From positions 248,001-312,000 of the forward strand of contig NZ_JAHLQJ010000001.1 of the NCBI RefSeq assembly GCF_018919145.1: a DNA stretch of 64,000 nt. The letters are read 5' to 3'. The notes beneath the pieces were generated by a model. It ran no database searches. It worked only from the letters and a program-made list of their open reading frames with translations, and was not told where the DNA came from. Source of the DNA: Paenibacillus brevis. Lineage in GTDB: Bacteria > Bacillota > Bacilli > Paenibacillales > Paenibacillaceae. Made by a program: the position numbers and the translations under genes. This document shows, in pieces, positions 49,790-58,878 of this stretch (position 1 is the first letter of the stretch; each line of letters begins with the position of its first letter).

Positions 49790-50809
49790 TTAATTGAGCT
49801 TAAAGTATTCATACAGATCATCAAGCACCATGTTAGCTGTCTTATAACCTCCGGCACTATTCCATGCCACCTCATCCACCTGGACAAGCTGGCCATTCTT
49901 CACCGCATCGAGATTGGTCCATAGCTTGCTCTTGGTCCAATCCTCATAGTTCTTCTGAATGGCCTCGGTATCCGTGCCCGAATTGAAATTAAAGATCAAG
50001 TCGGCGTTCATGTCCGGAATGCTCTCCTTGGAAGCCAATATGACTCCCCATGTAGCATCATCATCATGACCTTCCGGTCTGGTGAAGCCAAGCTCCTTGA
50101 GTATTTTCCCGGCATAGCCCATATAGAAAATCCGCACCTGATCTGCCCGGAAGTTGGTAATAGTCGCTTCGATCGGCAGACGATCGCCCATCTTCTCCTT
50201 GAAGTCGGCTACACGCGCTTCCCAATCGGCCAGCAATTGAGCGGATTCATCCTGCATGTTCATCGCTTCCCCGGTCATTGCCAGCGTTTCCTTCCAATCG
50301 TAAAGGGTTTCGGTCACCACCGTAGGTGCAATCTGTGATAATTGCTCATAAATTTCTTCATGACGTATCTTAGTAGCGAGAATCAGATCCGGCTGCAGCT
50401 TATGAAGCTCCTCCAAATTCGGTTGTGTTTCTTGCCCGATAACGGGTACACCCTCCAGATCTGCCCGCAGATACTCATAAACCGGCTGCTGAACCCATGA
50501 TTCTACGACCCCCATCGGCGTTACGCCAAGCGAGACGACCACATCGGTAGCCCCTTGGTACAAGGTGACGACTTTCTTGGGCGTGCCTGTAATTTCCGTT
50601 TCCCCCATGGCATGCTTAATCACACGGGTATCTTCGGCACCACTGGCTTCCGCATTGCTGCTGGCGGTCTGTTCTGTATTCTCACTCGCATTGGTTCCCT
50701 TGTTATTCGTTGCACCTTCCGCCGCTCCTCCAGGTGTACAACCGGATACAACAGCAATAATTAAAAGAAGTGCTATCGAGCTGAACAACCTTTTTCTCAA
50801 CTTCAACAT
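49790..50809 (-). CDS. Iron-siderophore-binding lipoprotein (second system)
   Basis: 339 residues. Signal with lipobox VSGC, then a low-complexity linker rich in Asn, Thr, Glu and Ser, then a FecB/FhuD-type fold (TPKKVVTLYQGATDVVVSLG, GQETQPNLEELHKLQPDLIL, VQVDEVAWNSAGGYKTA in part). The frame opens at 50860 and an ATG at 50818 abuts the GGGGGAAG ribosome site, so ATG 50809 (MLKLRKRLFSS) is preferred. First gene of a five-gene operon with two permeases, ATPase and reductase, behind a Fur box. Confidence 0.92.
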   Translation of the reverse strand: MLKLRKRLFSSIALLLIIAVVSGCTPGGAAEGATNNKGTNASENTEQTASSNAEASGAEDTRVIKHAMGETEITGTPKKVVTLYQGATDVVVSLGVTPMGVVESWVQQPVYEYLRADLEGVPVIGQETQPNLEELHKLQPDLILATKIRHEEIYEQLSQIAPTVVTETLYDWKETLAMTGEAMNMQDESAQLLADWEARVADFKEKMGDRLPIEATITNFRADQVRIFYMGYAGKILKELGFTRPEGHDDDATWGVILASKESIPDMNADLIFNFNSGTDTEAIQKNYEDWTKSKLWTNLDAVKNGQLVQVDEVAWNSAGGYKTANMVLDDLYEYFKLN

Positions 50810-50839
50810 AACGACCATCTTCCCCCGCTTCTCCCAATT

Positions 50840-50858
50840 GATATTGAAACTCATTATC
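50840..50858. promoter_or_regulatory. Fur box of the second siderophore operon
   Basis: Read leftwards GATAATGAGTTTCAATATC matches the 19-bp Fur consensus GATAATGATAATCATTATC at 15 of 19 positions. It lies 31 nt upstream of the binding-protein start. Confidence 0.75.
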
Positions 50859-51010
50859 ATTTAGGATTGTAATAGAAGCAGAGATTGATTTCAATATTTA
50901 TTTTAAATTTAATTTAATTTTTACTTTCGCTTTCGCAGTATGAAATCCCCTATTCTTAGGTTTCCTTGGCATACAGTTACAAGACTGAATAGCCATATTC
51001 GCAAATAACA

Positions 51011-51056
51011 AAAAGGAAGACACCGTCCCAACATGGGAAGGAATGTCTTCCTTTTT
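51011..51056. terminator. Bidirectional terminator after ahpF
   Basis: AAAAGGAAGACA pairs with TGTCTTCCTTTTT, with an inner TCCCAACATGGGA hairpin. T-rich on both strands. Confidence 0.88.
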
Positions 51057-51078
51057 CTATATCGAATCATGAAATTAA

Positions 51079-52608
51079 TTATTGGTTCCGAATCATATAA
51101 TCGAAGGCTCCAAGTGCAGCTGTTGCACCCGATCCCATAGAAATGATGATCTGCTTGTAAGCCGAATCGGTGCAGTCCCCTGCGGCGAATACGCCAGGAA
51201 TTGTCGTCGCCCCGTGCTTATCAACAACAATCTCTCCCATACGTGTACGCTCCAGAGAGTCTCCGAGCCAATCCGTGTTTGGAACAAGGCCGATTTGGAC
51301 AAAGATTCCGTCCAGATCGATATGCTTCTCTTCACCGCTCTCGCGCTCGATATAAGTAACACCGTTAACCTTGCTGGTACCGGTAACCTCTTTTACTTGC
51401 GCATTCTTGATCACGGTGGTGTTCGGCAAGCTGTTCAAGCGGTCTTGAAGTACAGAATCAGCCTTCAATTCCGGCATGAATTCCAGCACAGTTACATGGG
51501 AAGCGATACCGGCCAGGTCAATAGCCGCCTCAATCCCCGAGTTGCCTCCGCCGACAACAGCTACAGGCTTGCCTGCGAATAACGGACCATCACAATGCGG
51601 GCAATAAGCAACGCCCTTATTCTTGAACTCGGCTTCGCCCGGTACGCCCATATTACGCCAGCGTGCACCGGTGGAGATAATGACGGTCTTGCTCTTCAGC
51701 ACCGCACCATTTTCCAGCTCCAGCTCGATCAGGTCCTTCTTCTCCAGGCGCTTCGCACGCTGTGACTTCATGATGTCGATGCCATATTCCTTTGCATGCT
51801 CTTCCAGGCTGGCAGCAAGCTTAGGGCCTTCCGTATACTTGACGCTAATGAAATTCTCGATACCCAGCGTATCATTGACTTGTCCGCCGAAGCGCTCCGC
51901 CACGATACCTGTACGAATCCCTTTACGTGCTGCATAGATGGCTGCACTTGCTCCAGCAGGACCGCCGCCTACAACAAGAACATCATAAGGCTCTTTATTC
52001 TCGAACTCCGACGGATCAGAGGTAACCAGCTTAGCCAGAATATCTTCAATGGTCATCCGGCCGCTGCCGAACACTTCCCCATTCAGATATACGGTTGGAA
52101 CTGCTAGAATCTCCTTGCTTTCAACCTCTTCCTTGAAGGCCGCCCCGTCAATCATCGTATTCGAAATGCCGGGATTTAAAATGCTCATCAAATTCAAGGC
52201 TTGTACAACATCAGGACAATTATGACACGATAGACTTACATAAGTCTCGAAGCGATATTCGCCCTTGATACTCTTGATCTGGTCAATGACGCTCTGCTCA
52301 ACCTTCGGAGGTCTTCCGCTTGTTTGAAGCAATGCCAGCACCAGGGAGGTGAATTCATGTCCGAGAGGCACACCGGCAAAGACAACGCCAGTATCCTCAC
52401 CTGGACGGTTCACACTAAAGCTTGGTGTTCTGGACAACGTGGTGTGCTCCACCTTGATTCGATTAGACATGCTGGAGAGCTCTTCAACAAGATCCAGCAT
52501 GTCCCTCGATACGGTATCCGTCTGCGCACTGACCTTCAGCAGAATATCGCCTTCCATAAGCTGGAGATATTGCTCCAGTTGCTGTTTGATTTCTGCATCC
52601 AGTTTCAT
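51079..52608 (-). CDS. ahpF: Alkyl hydroperoxide reductase subunit F
   Basis: 509 residues. NADH-dependent flavoprotein that re-reduces AhpC. The N-terminal tandem thioredoxin-fold domain has the SCHNCPD redox pair, then FAD binding ([17 protein letters not shown]), the catalytic AYCPHCDGP pair, NADH binding ([16 protein letters not shown]) and the C-terminal FAD motif VFAAGDCT. Full length for the family. It starts 13 nt after ahpC and ends at a strong terminator. Oxidative-stress operon of two genes under a PerR-like site. Confidence 0.96.
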   Translation of the reverse strand: MKLDAEIKQQLEQYLQLMEGDILLKVSAQTDTVSRDMLDLVEELSSMSNRIKVEHTTLSRTPSFSVNRPGEDTGVVFAGVPLGHEFTSLVLALLQTSGRPPKVEQSVIDQIKSIKGEYRFETYVSLSCHNCPDVVQALNLMSILNPGISNTMIDGAAFKEEVESKEILAVPTVYLNGEVFGSGRMTIEDILAKLVTSDPSEFENKEPYDVLVVGGGPAGASAAIYAARKGIRTGIVAERFGGQVNDTLGIENFISVKYTEGPKLAASLEEHAKEYGIDIMKSQRAKRLEKKDLIELELENGAVLKSKTVIISTGARWRNMGVPGEAEFKNKGVAYCPHCDGPLFAGKPVAVVGGGNSGIEAAIDLAGIASHVTVLEFMPELKADSVLQDRLNSLPNTTVIKNAQVKEVTGTSKVNGVTYIERESGEEKHIDLDGIFVQIGLVPNTDWLGDSLERTRMGEIVVDKHGATTIPGVFAAGDCTDSAYKQIIISMGSGATAALGAFDYMIRNQ

Positions 52609-52621
52609 GATTTCTCTCTCC

Positions 52622-53185
52622 TTAGATCTTGCCTACGAGGTCAAGACTTGGTTTCAGCGTCTCAGATCCTTCTTTCCATTTAGCAGGGCAAACTTCGCCT
52701 GGATTGTTGCGTACATATTGAGCAGCCTTAATCTTGTCAATCAGAGTGCTTGCATCACGACCGATGCCGTCTGCAGTGATTTCAACCGTCTGGATCACGC
52801 CGTCCGGATCGATGATGAACGTCGCGCGGTTCGCCATACCATCTTCTTCGATCAGAACGTCGAAGTTGCGGGAAATGGTATGGGAAGGGTCACCGATCAT
52901 AATATAAGTAACTTTACCGATTGCTTCGGAGCTGTCATGCCAAGCTTTGTGTACGAAATGGGAGTCTGTCGATACCGAATATACTTCAACCCCGAGATCC
53001 TTCAAGGTTGCGTATTGGTCTTGCAGGTCTTCCAATTCAGTCGGGCATACAAATGTAAAGTCTGCAGGATAGAAGCAAACAACACTCCATTTGCCTTTGA
53101 AGTCAGCGTCGCTAACCTCTATGAAATTTCCGTTATGATATGCAGATGCTTTAAAAGGTAGGACTTCTTTTCCAATCAATGCCAT
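52622..53185 (-). CDS. ahpC: Alkyl hydroperoxide reductase subunit C (peroxiredoxin)
   Basis: 187 residues, typical 2-Cys peroxiredoxin. Peroxidatic Cys in [10 protein letters not shown], resolving Cys in GEVCPAKW, conserved Arg in NRATFIID. Reduces hydrogen peroxide and organic hydroperoxides with electrons from AhpF. The frame is open to 53221; ATG 53185 has AGGAGGAG 9 nt upstream and matches the normal MALIGKEV start. First gene of the ahpCF operon. Confidence 0.97.
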   Translation of the reverse strand: MALIGKEVLPFKASAYHNGNFIEVSDADFKGKWSVVCFYPADFTFVCPTELEDLQDQYATLKDLGVEVYSVSTDSHFVHKAWHDSSEAIGKVTYIMIGDPSHTISRNFDVLIEEDGMANRATFIIDPDGVIQTVEITADGIGRDASTLIDKIKAAQYVRNNPGEVCPAKWKEGSETLKPSLDLVGKI

Positions 53186-53237
53186 GGTTAAATTCTCCTC
53201 CTGAAATGTGGTTTTGTTCAACTGCCTGAACAGTTAT

Positions 53238-53276
53238 TTATACTAATTATTATATGCGAACGATTCTCAACGTCAA
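53238..53276 (-). promoter_or_regulatory. ahpC promoter with PerR-like box
   Basis: Read leftwards TTGACG (53271-53276), 16-nt spacer, TATAAT (53249-53254). TTATACTAATTATTA (53238-53252) fits the PerR/Fur-type 7-1-7 core TTATAAT-N-ATTATAA at 12 of 14 positions and overlaps the -10 box. Confidence 0.75.
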
Positions 53277-53395
53277 TGATATTCACGAAGTCTTCATAAT
53301 TTAGTATATCCACTACCATGAAGCGCGAAACTCTCTACATCCGCATAGAATGAGGCTATTATTGTACATTCTCCCTAGAACTATGCTCGCAAAAG

Positions 53396-54163
53396 CTAAA
53401 TTGCAGGCATTACATTCCCGCCGCATACCGGGATGAAGGCACCTGTTGTAAAGGAAGCGAGATCACTTGCCAGGAATACCACCGTGTTGGCAATCTCTTG
53501 ATCGGTTCCCCGGCGCTTCAACGGAACAGAAGACTCATATTGCGTCTGCAGCTCCGATCCTTCTTCGCGATCCCTATCGCTAATTGTCCAGCCAGGAGCC
53601 ACTTGATTCACGGTAATGCCATGTTCTCCTACCTCTTTAGCAAGCACCCGGTAAAGGCCATCCATCCCCCGTTTGCCTGCTGTGTACGCGGATTGGCCCG
53701 GGAAATTCTGCATGGAACACTCGGTGTTGATCCCAATCAATCGCCCAGCCCCGCGCTCAATCATAGCCGGCAGAAATGCTTTAGCCAAATATACATTTTG
53801 TAGGACACAAGACTCAAACTGGCTGATATAATCCTCAGGACTCTGCTCCAATACGGAGGTCCATTCATACTGCACCACGGCATTCGCAACTACGACATGA
53901 GGCAATTCCCCATAGAAGCCGGAAATCTCGTCACGCATCTGTTTAATTTCGGCTTGTGAGGTAATATCCGCCTGTACCAGCAGAGCCCGGCTACCGAGCG
54001 CCTCTACCTCCTGCTTCAATTCCTCGGCCTTGCTCCGGCTGCTGCGGTAGTGAATGATCACATCGGCCCCCGCTTCAGCCAGCGTACGGACCATTACCCT
54101 TCCAAGCTGTCCGCCTGCACCCGTGACCAGTGCAATTTTACCGGTTAGATCAATAGGTATCAT
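53396..54163 (-). CDS. Short-chain dehydrogenase/reductase
   Basis: 255 residues, NAD(P)-dependent SDR, FabG-like. Cofactor motif TGAGGQLGRV, the ADIT segment, catalytic Tyr-Lys in SAYTAGKRG, and PGWTISD after it. Counting back 13 from the catalytic Tyr gives Thr (INTECS) in place of the usual Ser, so the hydroxyl is kept on a different residue. Typical C-terminal FLASDLASFTTGAFIPVCGG. Single gene; substrate unknown. Confidence 0.9.
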   Translation of the reverse strand: MIPIDLTGKIALVTGAGGQLGRVMVRTLAEAGADVIIHYRSSRSKAEELKQEVEALGSRALLVQADITSQAEIKQMRDEISGFYGELPHVVVANAVVQYEWTSVLEQSPEDYISQFESCVLQNVYLAKAFLPAMIERGAGRLIGINTECSMQNFPGQSAYTAGKRGMDGLYRVLAKEVGEHGITVNQVAPGWTISDRDREEGSELQTQYESSVPLKRRGTDQEIANTVVFLASDLASFTTGAFIPVCGGNVMPAI

Positions 54164-54232
54164 ATCGGAATCTCCTTTTCTAAAAATAGGGATAGGTTCA
54201 AATCTATCATACCTTATTATGGAATACCTTTG

Positions 54233-54451
54233 TTATTCATCCATCGGCAGACTTGCTATTGCAGTAAAAAACACATCCAGAAGCTCCGTGTCATACTCAG
54301 CCAGTACATGTTCGGCGATCCTGTTCAATTCTTCTTCGCTATCGTATTCAAGGCAGGGGCGTCCTTCACTCCAAAGCACCCTGCACTGAAATAAGTGCTG
54401 CACCTGATCAATAATAAAGTCCATCTCAACAGCTCCACGACGAGCAGCCAT
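54233..54451 (-). CDS. Small hypothetical protein (72 aa)
   Basis: 72 residues from ATG 54451, chosen because GGAGGAGG lies 8 nt upstream; the frame stays open to 54553. Soluble, acidic, helix-rich: MDFIIDQVQHLFQCRVLW, CLEYDSEEELNRIAEHVLAE, LLDVFFTAIASLPMDE. No family recognised. It lies upstream of the SDR gene in the same direction with about 70 nt between, perhaps one transcript. Confidence 0.55.
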   Translation of the reverse strand: MAARRGAVEMDFIIDQVQHLFQCRVLWSEGRPCLEYDSEEELNRIAEHVLAEYDTELLDVFFTAIASLPMDE

Positions 54452-54584
54452 GCTGCATGCCTCCTCCATTCCTTCTCTACGGGCGACAGGTGTACTATTG
54501 TAATGCCTCCCCTTCCTAATCCGATGATATATGATTCGCAATTTGGAGATCAAGCACCCGGAGAAATCAGGCGGCTACAATCAC

Positions 54585-54613
54585 TTTGGGGGCTATTAAG
54601 TCTATGGTATAAT
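54585..54613 (+). promoter_or_regulatory. Promoter of the fructokinase gene
   Basis: Perfect TATAAT (54608-54613) with a weak -35 TTTGGG (54585-54590) 17 nt before it. Confidence 0.55.
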
Positions 54614-54682
54614 CATTTTTAACAATTGATGTAAATATTAGATATTATATTGTGATACTTCTCAATGGAGGTTTTGATCATT

Positions 54683-55564
54683 TTGAAAACTTTAGGAGCA
54701 ATAGAAGCCGGAGGAACCAAATTCGTATGCGGGATTGGAACTGCAGACGGCCGCGTTCTGGACCGGGCCAGCTTTCCAACGACAACTCCTGATGAGACCA
54801 TGCGGATGGTATTTGGCTATTTTGCAGATAAGCGCATTGATGCGATGGGGATTGGCTCCTTCGGTCCGATCGACCCGATTCCCGGCAGCCCAACCTATGG
54901 CTATATTACAACTACTCCCAAGCCGCATTGGACCAACTTCAATCTGGTGGGTGCCGTTAAGGATCAGTTGAATGTTCCAATCGGCTTCGATACAGACGTC
55001 AATGGCGCTGCGCTCGGCGAATCCCGTTGGGGTGCCGCGCAAGGGCTCGATAGCTGCCTCTATATGACGGTAGGCACAGGCATCGGCGCAGGCGCCGTTA
55101 TTGGCGGCAAGCTGATTCACGGACTGTCTCACCCGGAGATGGGACATATCATAGTCCGCCGGCATCCAGGGGATCCGTACGATGGAACATGCCCTTACCA
55201 CAAGGACTGCTTGGAAGGACTAGCCGCGGGTCCTGCGATCGTGAAGCGCTGGAACGTACAGCATGGCACAGACCTCCCTCCGGACCATCCTGCATGGGAG
55301 ATGGAAGCCTACTATTTAGCACAAGCTCTAATGAATTACGTATTAATCCTCTCCCCGGAGAAAATAGTGATGGGCGGCGGCGTAATGAAGCAGACGCAGC
55401 TATTTCCATTGATCGCCGAGAAGCTTCAGCAGCTTCTGAACGGCTATGTTCAGCATCCAAGCCTTAATCAGAATATCGGAAGCTACATCGTTCCCCCAGG
55501 ACTGGGTAACAATGCCGGCCTTGCCGGCGCGTTGGCGCTTGCGGATGCTGCCATCACTTCCTGA
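54683..55564 (+). CDS. ROK-family fructokinase
   Basis: 293 residues. Phosphorylates fructose (or mannose-type hexoses) with ATP. Phosphate-binding start GAIEAGGTKFVCG, FGPIDPIPGSPTYGYI, FDTDVNGAALGESRWGA with the catalytic Asp, TVGTGIGAGAV, and a complete zinc site: His in HPEMGHI, then TCPYHKDCLEG. This matches the ScrK/GmuE/YdhR group. The frame opens at an ATG at 54665, but that ATG is inside the ATGGAGG ribosome site, so TTG 54683 is the likely start. Single gene ending at a bidirectional hairpin. Confidence 0.92.
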   Translation: MKTLGAIEAGGTKFVCGIGTADGRVLDRASFPTTTPDETMRMVFGYFADKRIDAMGIGSFGPIDPIPGSPTYGYITTTPKPHWTNFNLVGAVKDQLNVPIGFDTDVNGAALGESRWGAAQGLDSCLYMTVGTGIGAGAVIGGKLIHGLSHPEMGHIIVRRHPGDPYDGTCPYHKDCLEGLAAGPAIVKRWNVQHGTDLPPDHPAWEMEAYYLAQALMNYVLILSPEKIVMGGGVMKQTQLFPLIAEKLQQLLNGYVQHPSLNQNIGSYIVPPGLGNNAGLAGALALADAAITS

Positions 55565-55592
55565 CTGTCCTTCTAAGCATGAGCAAGAGTAC

Positions 55593-55646
55593 AAAAAAGA
55601 GGGCGTCCCTCAGTCATCAATGATGACTTTTGGGGCACCCTCTTTT
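55593..55646. terminator. Bidirectional terminator between convergent genes
   Basis: AAAAGAGGG pairs with CCCTCTTTT; an inner GTCATC AAT GATGAC stem. T-rich on both sides, serving the fructokinase and the FtsX permease genes. Confidence 0.82.
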
Positions 55647-55676
55647 CTATTATGCACTCTGCTAAGCACCGTGCTT

Positions 55677-58019
55677 CTATTCTGTGATCAATTCATAGGT
55701 GCTGATATGCTTAATTCGATAAGACACCAGCACGGATACAATGTAGGACAGAGCAATCATGCCTGCGCCTAACAGAAGTATCCCGGACAGCGGAAGACTG
55801 AAATGAACATTGAAGATGCCTACACCGGATAACAGGAAGGCCAGCAGCGGGTTCGTCAGCAGATATCCCATGAAGCCGCCCAGCACAATCCCGGCGGCCA
55901 CAACAGGCACAAAGCTTAAGGCAATCTGGTTCATCAATTGGAGCGTTGTAAAGCCGATGGCCTTGAATATGCCCAGCTCCCGGCGGCGCTTCAATATCAT
56001 CGTCTTGATGACCAGATACAGGATCAGAATGACGACGATGGCCGTAATGCTCAAGATCAGGAGCATAACTGAAAATAGTGCGGCGGTGTATATGCTGCTC
56101 TGGCTATTGAATACTTCCTCCAGATCCGTTACGGATTGCAGACGATTCCCCATCTGTCCCTGAAGCTTCGCGATAAAGCCCTTCGTGTCCTCATGGTCCA
56201 GATAGACATTAAATACACTGCTCTCATAATCGGGAGCCAACTGCTCCATGCCCTCGGTCGTCATGGAGACCAGCAAGCCCAGGAAGTTGATGGACTGGCT
56301 TAGTCCGGTGATCAGATAGGTCTCTGAGCGCCCTTGAACATTCACTGTTACTTGATCTCCGATTCCCTTGCCGATCTCCTTGGAGATTGCTCCGGAGATT
56401 CCGATCTCATTCGCATACTTCGGATAGCGCCCTTTATAAAACGTATCATTGTCTAATCGGCTGAAATCCTCTGTGACCTGTGTATAGTACCGCCGGCCTT
56501 CCACTTCCGTGTTCAGAATGTCCTGGATTGTCAGCTTGGCAACCCCGTCCATTGCTTGAACTTCTTCCATAAAGACTCGGCTATCCGTGCCGGGCTGCGT
56601 GATGACAACCACATCGGCCGTCTCTGAGCCAACCAGATGAATAAACGCCGTTCGGTCCGAGCCGATATTATAATACAGCATCACTGCGAAGACAGAGGCG
56701 AACGTGACGGCAGCAATAATTAAAGAAATCAGGATATTTTGCTTAAGATTGCCGAGCATCGTCTTCCCGGCCAGCATCCAGATTACGCTTCCGCCTGATT
56801 GATCCAGCGGAAAACAATTCTTGCGGAAGCTGTGGGCGGCCATGCCTCCGCGCAGCGCCTCGACTGGCTGAAGCTTGTGAATGCGCCGGGAGCTCCAACG
56901 GGTAACCGCCAGTACCGTTAAGAGAATCAACAACAGACTGGCAAGATTCAGCGGTACCTCAAGCTTTGTCGTCCAGAGCAGACCGGCAAGGGAGGAGATA
57001 ATTCCACCAAAGACCGGCATGGCAAGGTAGGAAAGCAGCAGTCCTATGACTCCCGAGAAAGCGGCGATACCTGTGAACTGCAGGATCATAGAGCCGCGAA
57101 TCTCCCGGCTCGTATAACCAAGCGATTTCAGAATCCCGATGTTTACCATGCCGTCGTCGATACTGTTAATGATGCGAAAATGGATTACGATCAAGGAGAC
57201 AGCCACAATGATCGCTGCAAAGGCAATCAGAATCATCGCCACAATGTTGACTGTCATTGTATTGGCCGATTTGACCGTCACGACATCACCCGTCCAGAAA
57301 AAACCGGCACCGAAATACGCATCCAATCCGAATTGTCTGGAATAGTCAGCTATCAGCCCAGGAGCATCATCACTGTTCTCTAAACGTACGGATAAGAAAG
57401 TGGCCTCTGCCTGTTCCCCCAGCTCGTTCTCGAGTTCATGATACCCCCTCTCCGGAAGCATAAACTTGATCATGCCCATATCAATGTTGCCTAGCAGCGC
57501 AGATTCATAAAAGCCGGCAATCCGGAAGCTGTATGCCTGATCCGAGAGTTTCAATGTAAAAGTATCCCCAAGCTTATAGCCGCCGCCGACCTTAAAACGA
57601 TAGGGGAGATAAATGTCCTCATCTGATAAAGATTCCAGACGCTCACTGAATTTCGGGTTGGGAAATTCCCGCTCCGCACCCGCATTGACCACCATGAGGG
57701 CTGAGGACAGCTCGCTGCCGCTATATTGGAAGCGCGCAGACTGAAGCAACAGAACCGATTCCTGCAAAGCCTTTACAGCTCCCGGATAATTACTTAGATA
57801 CTCCAGCTGCTCCGGTTGATATTCTTCCTGCCTCATGAGGATGCCTGCATGAGCCTCTTGGAGCTCCTCTACCTTTTGTTCATAAAAAACTTGCAGGCTA
57901 AACAAAACCGTCAGCCCGATATTCAATAGCAATGTGGAGATCAAAATGAGAAGAGCCAAAGAAAGGGCGGCGCTTGGCGTCTTACGAATATTGGCGAATG
58001 CCAGCTTGAGTACATGCAT
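55677..58019 (-). CDS. FtsX-type ABC transporter permease
   Basis: 780 residues. One N-terminal transmembrane segment and a large extracellular domain (about 45-270), then an FtsX core of three segments (MILIAFAAIIVAVSLIVIHF; AFSGVIGLLLSYLAMPVFGG; LLLILLTVLAVTRW), the ALRGG-type loop, a second large extracellular domain (about 450-640) and a second FtsX core to the end. Such permeases work with LolD-like ATPases and do mechanotransmission or peptide resistance, not classical transport. It lies 3 nt after the ATPase gene and downstream of a two-component system. Confidence 0.92.
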   Translation of the reverse strand: MHVLKLAFANIRKTPSAALSLALLILISTLLLNIGLTVLFSLQVFYEQKVEELQEAHAGILMRQEEYQPEQLEYLSNYPGAVKALQESVLLLQSARFQYSGSELSSALMVVNAGAEREFPNPKFSERLESLSDEDIYLPYRFKVGGGYKLGDTFTLKLSDQAYSFRIAGFYESALLGNIDMGMIKFMLPERGYHELENELGEQAEATFLSVRLENSDDAPGLIADYSRQFGLDAYFGAGFFWTGDVVTVKSANTMTVNIVAMILIAFAAIIVAVSLIVIHFRIINSIDDGMVNIGILKSLGYTSREIRGSMILQFTGIAAFSGVIGLLLSYLAMPVFGGIISSLAGLLWTTKLEVPLNLASLLLILLTVLAVTRWSSRRIHKLQPVEALRGGMAAHSFRKNCFPLDQSGGSVIWMLAGKTMLGNLKQNILISLIIAAVTFASVFAVMLYYNIGSDRTAFIHLVGSETADVVVITQPGTDSRVFMEEVQAMDGVAKLTIQDILNTEVEGRRYYTQVTEDFSRLDNDTFYKGRYPKYANEIGISGAISKEIGKGIGDQVTVNVQGRSETYLITGLSQSINFLGLLVSMTTEGMEQLAPDYESSVFNVYLDHEDTKGFIAKLQGQMGNRLQSVTDLEEVFNSQSSIYTAALFSVMLLILSITAIVVILILYLVIKTMILKRRRELGIFKAIGFTTLQLMNQIALSFVPVVAAGIVLGGFMGYLLTNPLLAFLLSGVGIFNVHFSLPLSGILLLGAGMIALSYIVSVLVSYRIKHISTYELITE

Positions 58020-58022
58020 CGC

Positions 58023-58784
58023 CTACCACCCCATTCCGGAAAGAAAAGCCAGCAGCTTCTCATTTCGAATGGAGGGCTCCTCTTCGCCATAGTGGTTCAG
58101 ACGTAAATCCCCGCAAATTACACCATCACGAAGGTACAGCACCCGATTCCCTCGCAGCGCTGATTTCAGATCATGGGTCACCATAATCAGACTTTGGCCG
58201 CTGTTGTGCACTTCGGTCAGCACATCCAATACCTGCGTGCTTGTCGCCGAATTCAGTGCACCGGTAGGCTCATCGGCAAACACGATTTGGGGGCGGTTAA
58301 TGAGCGCACGTGCGATGGCTGCCCGCTGCGCCTCTCCCCCGGACATTTGTGAAGGGAATTTGCCCCATGACGAGGCTTCCAGCCCTACCTGGGTCAACAG
58401 TCTCTTTGCTTCTGCCGTCAGCGCCTTCTTGTCCTTGCTTACCAGCAATCCGCCGGCAAGCACGTTGTCCAGCACGCTCATATGATCCAGCAGATGAATC
58501 TGCTGGAAGACAAACCCGCAATACTGTCTTCTGAAGATGGCTAGTTGGTCGTTGCTTAAGCCGGATAAATAACGGTCTCCAAAATAAATATCACCCATTG
58601 TCGGCTTGTCCATGCCGGATAAGGTGTAGAGCAATGTAGACTTGCCGGAGCCGGAGCTGCCCATGATGACCGTAAAATCGCCCTTGCCGATGGCCAGATC
58701 GAGATTTTTAAGCACATGCTGCTGTTCACCGCTGCTGGAGAAGCTCTTGCATAATTTTTCTGTTCTTAGGATTGGTTGCCCCAT
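58023..58784 (-). CDS. ABC transporter ATPase (LolD/MacB type)
   Basis: 253 residues. Walker A GSSGSGKST, Q-loop FVFQQIHLLDHMSVLDNV, signature MSGGEAQRAA, Walker B IVFADEPTGALNS, switch MVTHD. The family pairs with FtsX-type permeases. ATG 58784 has GGAGG 8 nt upstream; the frame opens at 58799. The permease follows after 3 nt. Confidence 0.95.
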   Translation of the reverse strand: MGQPILRTEKLCKSFSSSGEQQHVLKNLDLAIGKGDFTVIMGSSGSGKSTLLYTLSGMDKPTMGDIYFGDRYLSGLSNDQLAIFRRQYCGFVFQQIHLLDHMSVLDNVLAGGLLVSKDKKALTAEAKRLLTQVGLEASSWGKFPSQMSGGEAQRAAIARALINRPQIVFADEPTGALNSATSTQVLDVLTEVHNSGQSLIMVTHDLKSALRGNRVLYLRDGVICGDLRLNHYGEEEPSIRNEKLLAFLSGMGW

Positions 58785-58878
58785 TGATATGTCCTCCATC
58801 CGGATATCGTCGTTATACCCTGATTATACCGGGGCAATTCTTAGCCGATCTTTGTGCAATTCTTAACTGTTTCTTAAT

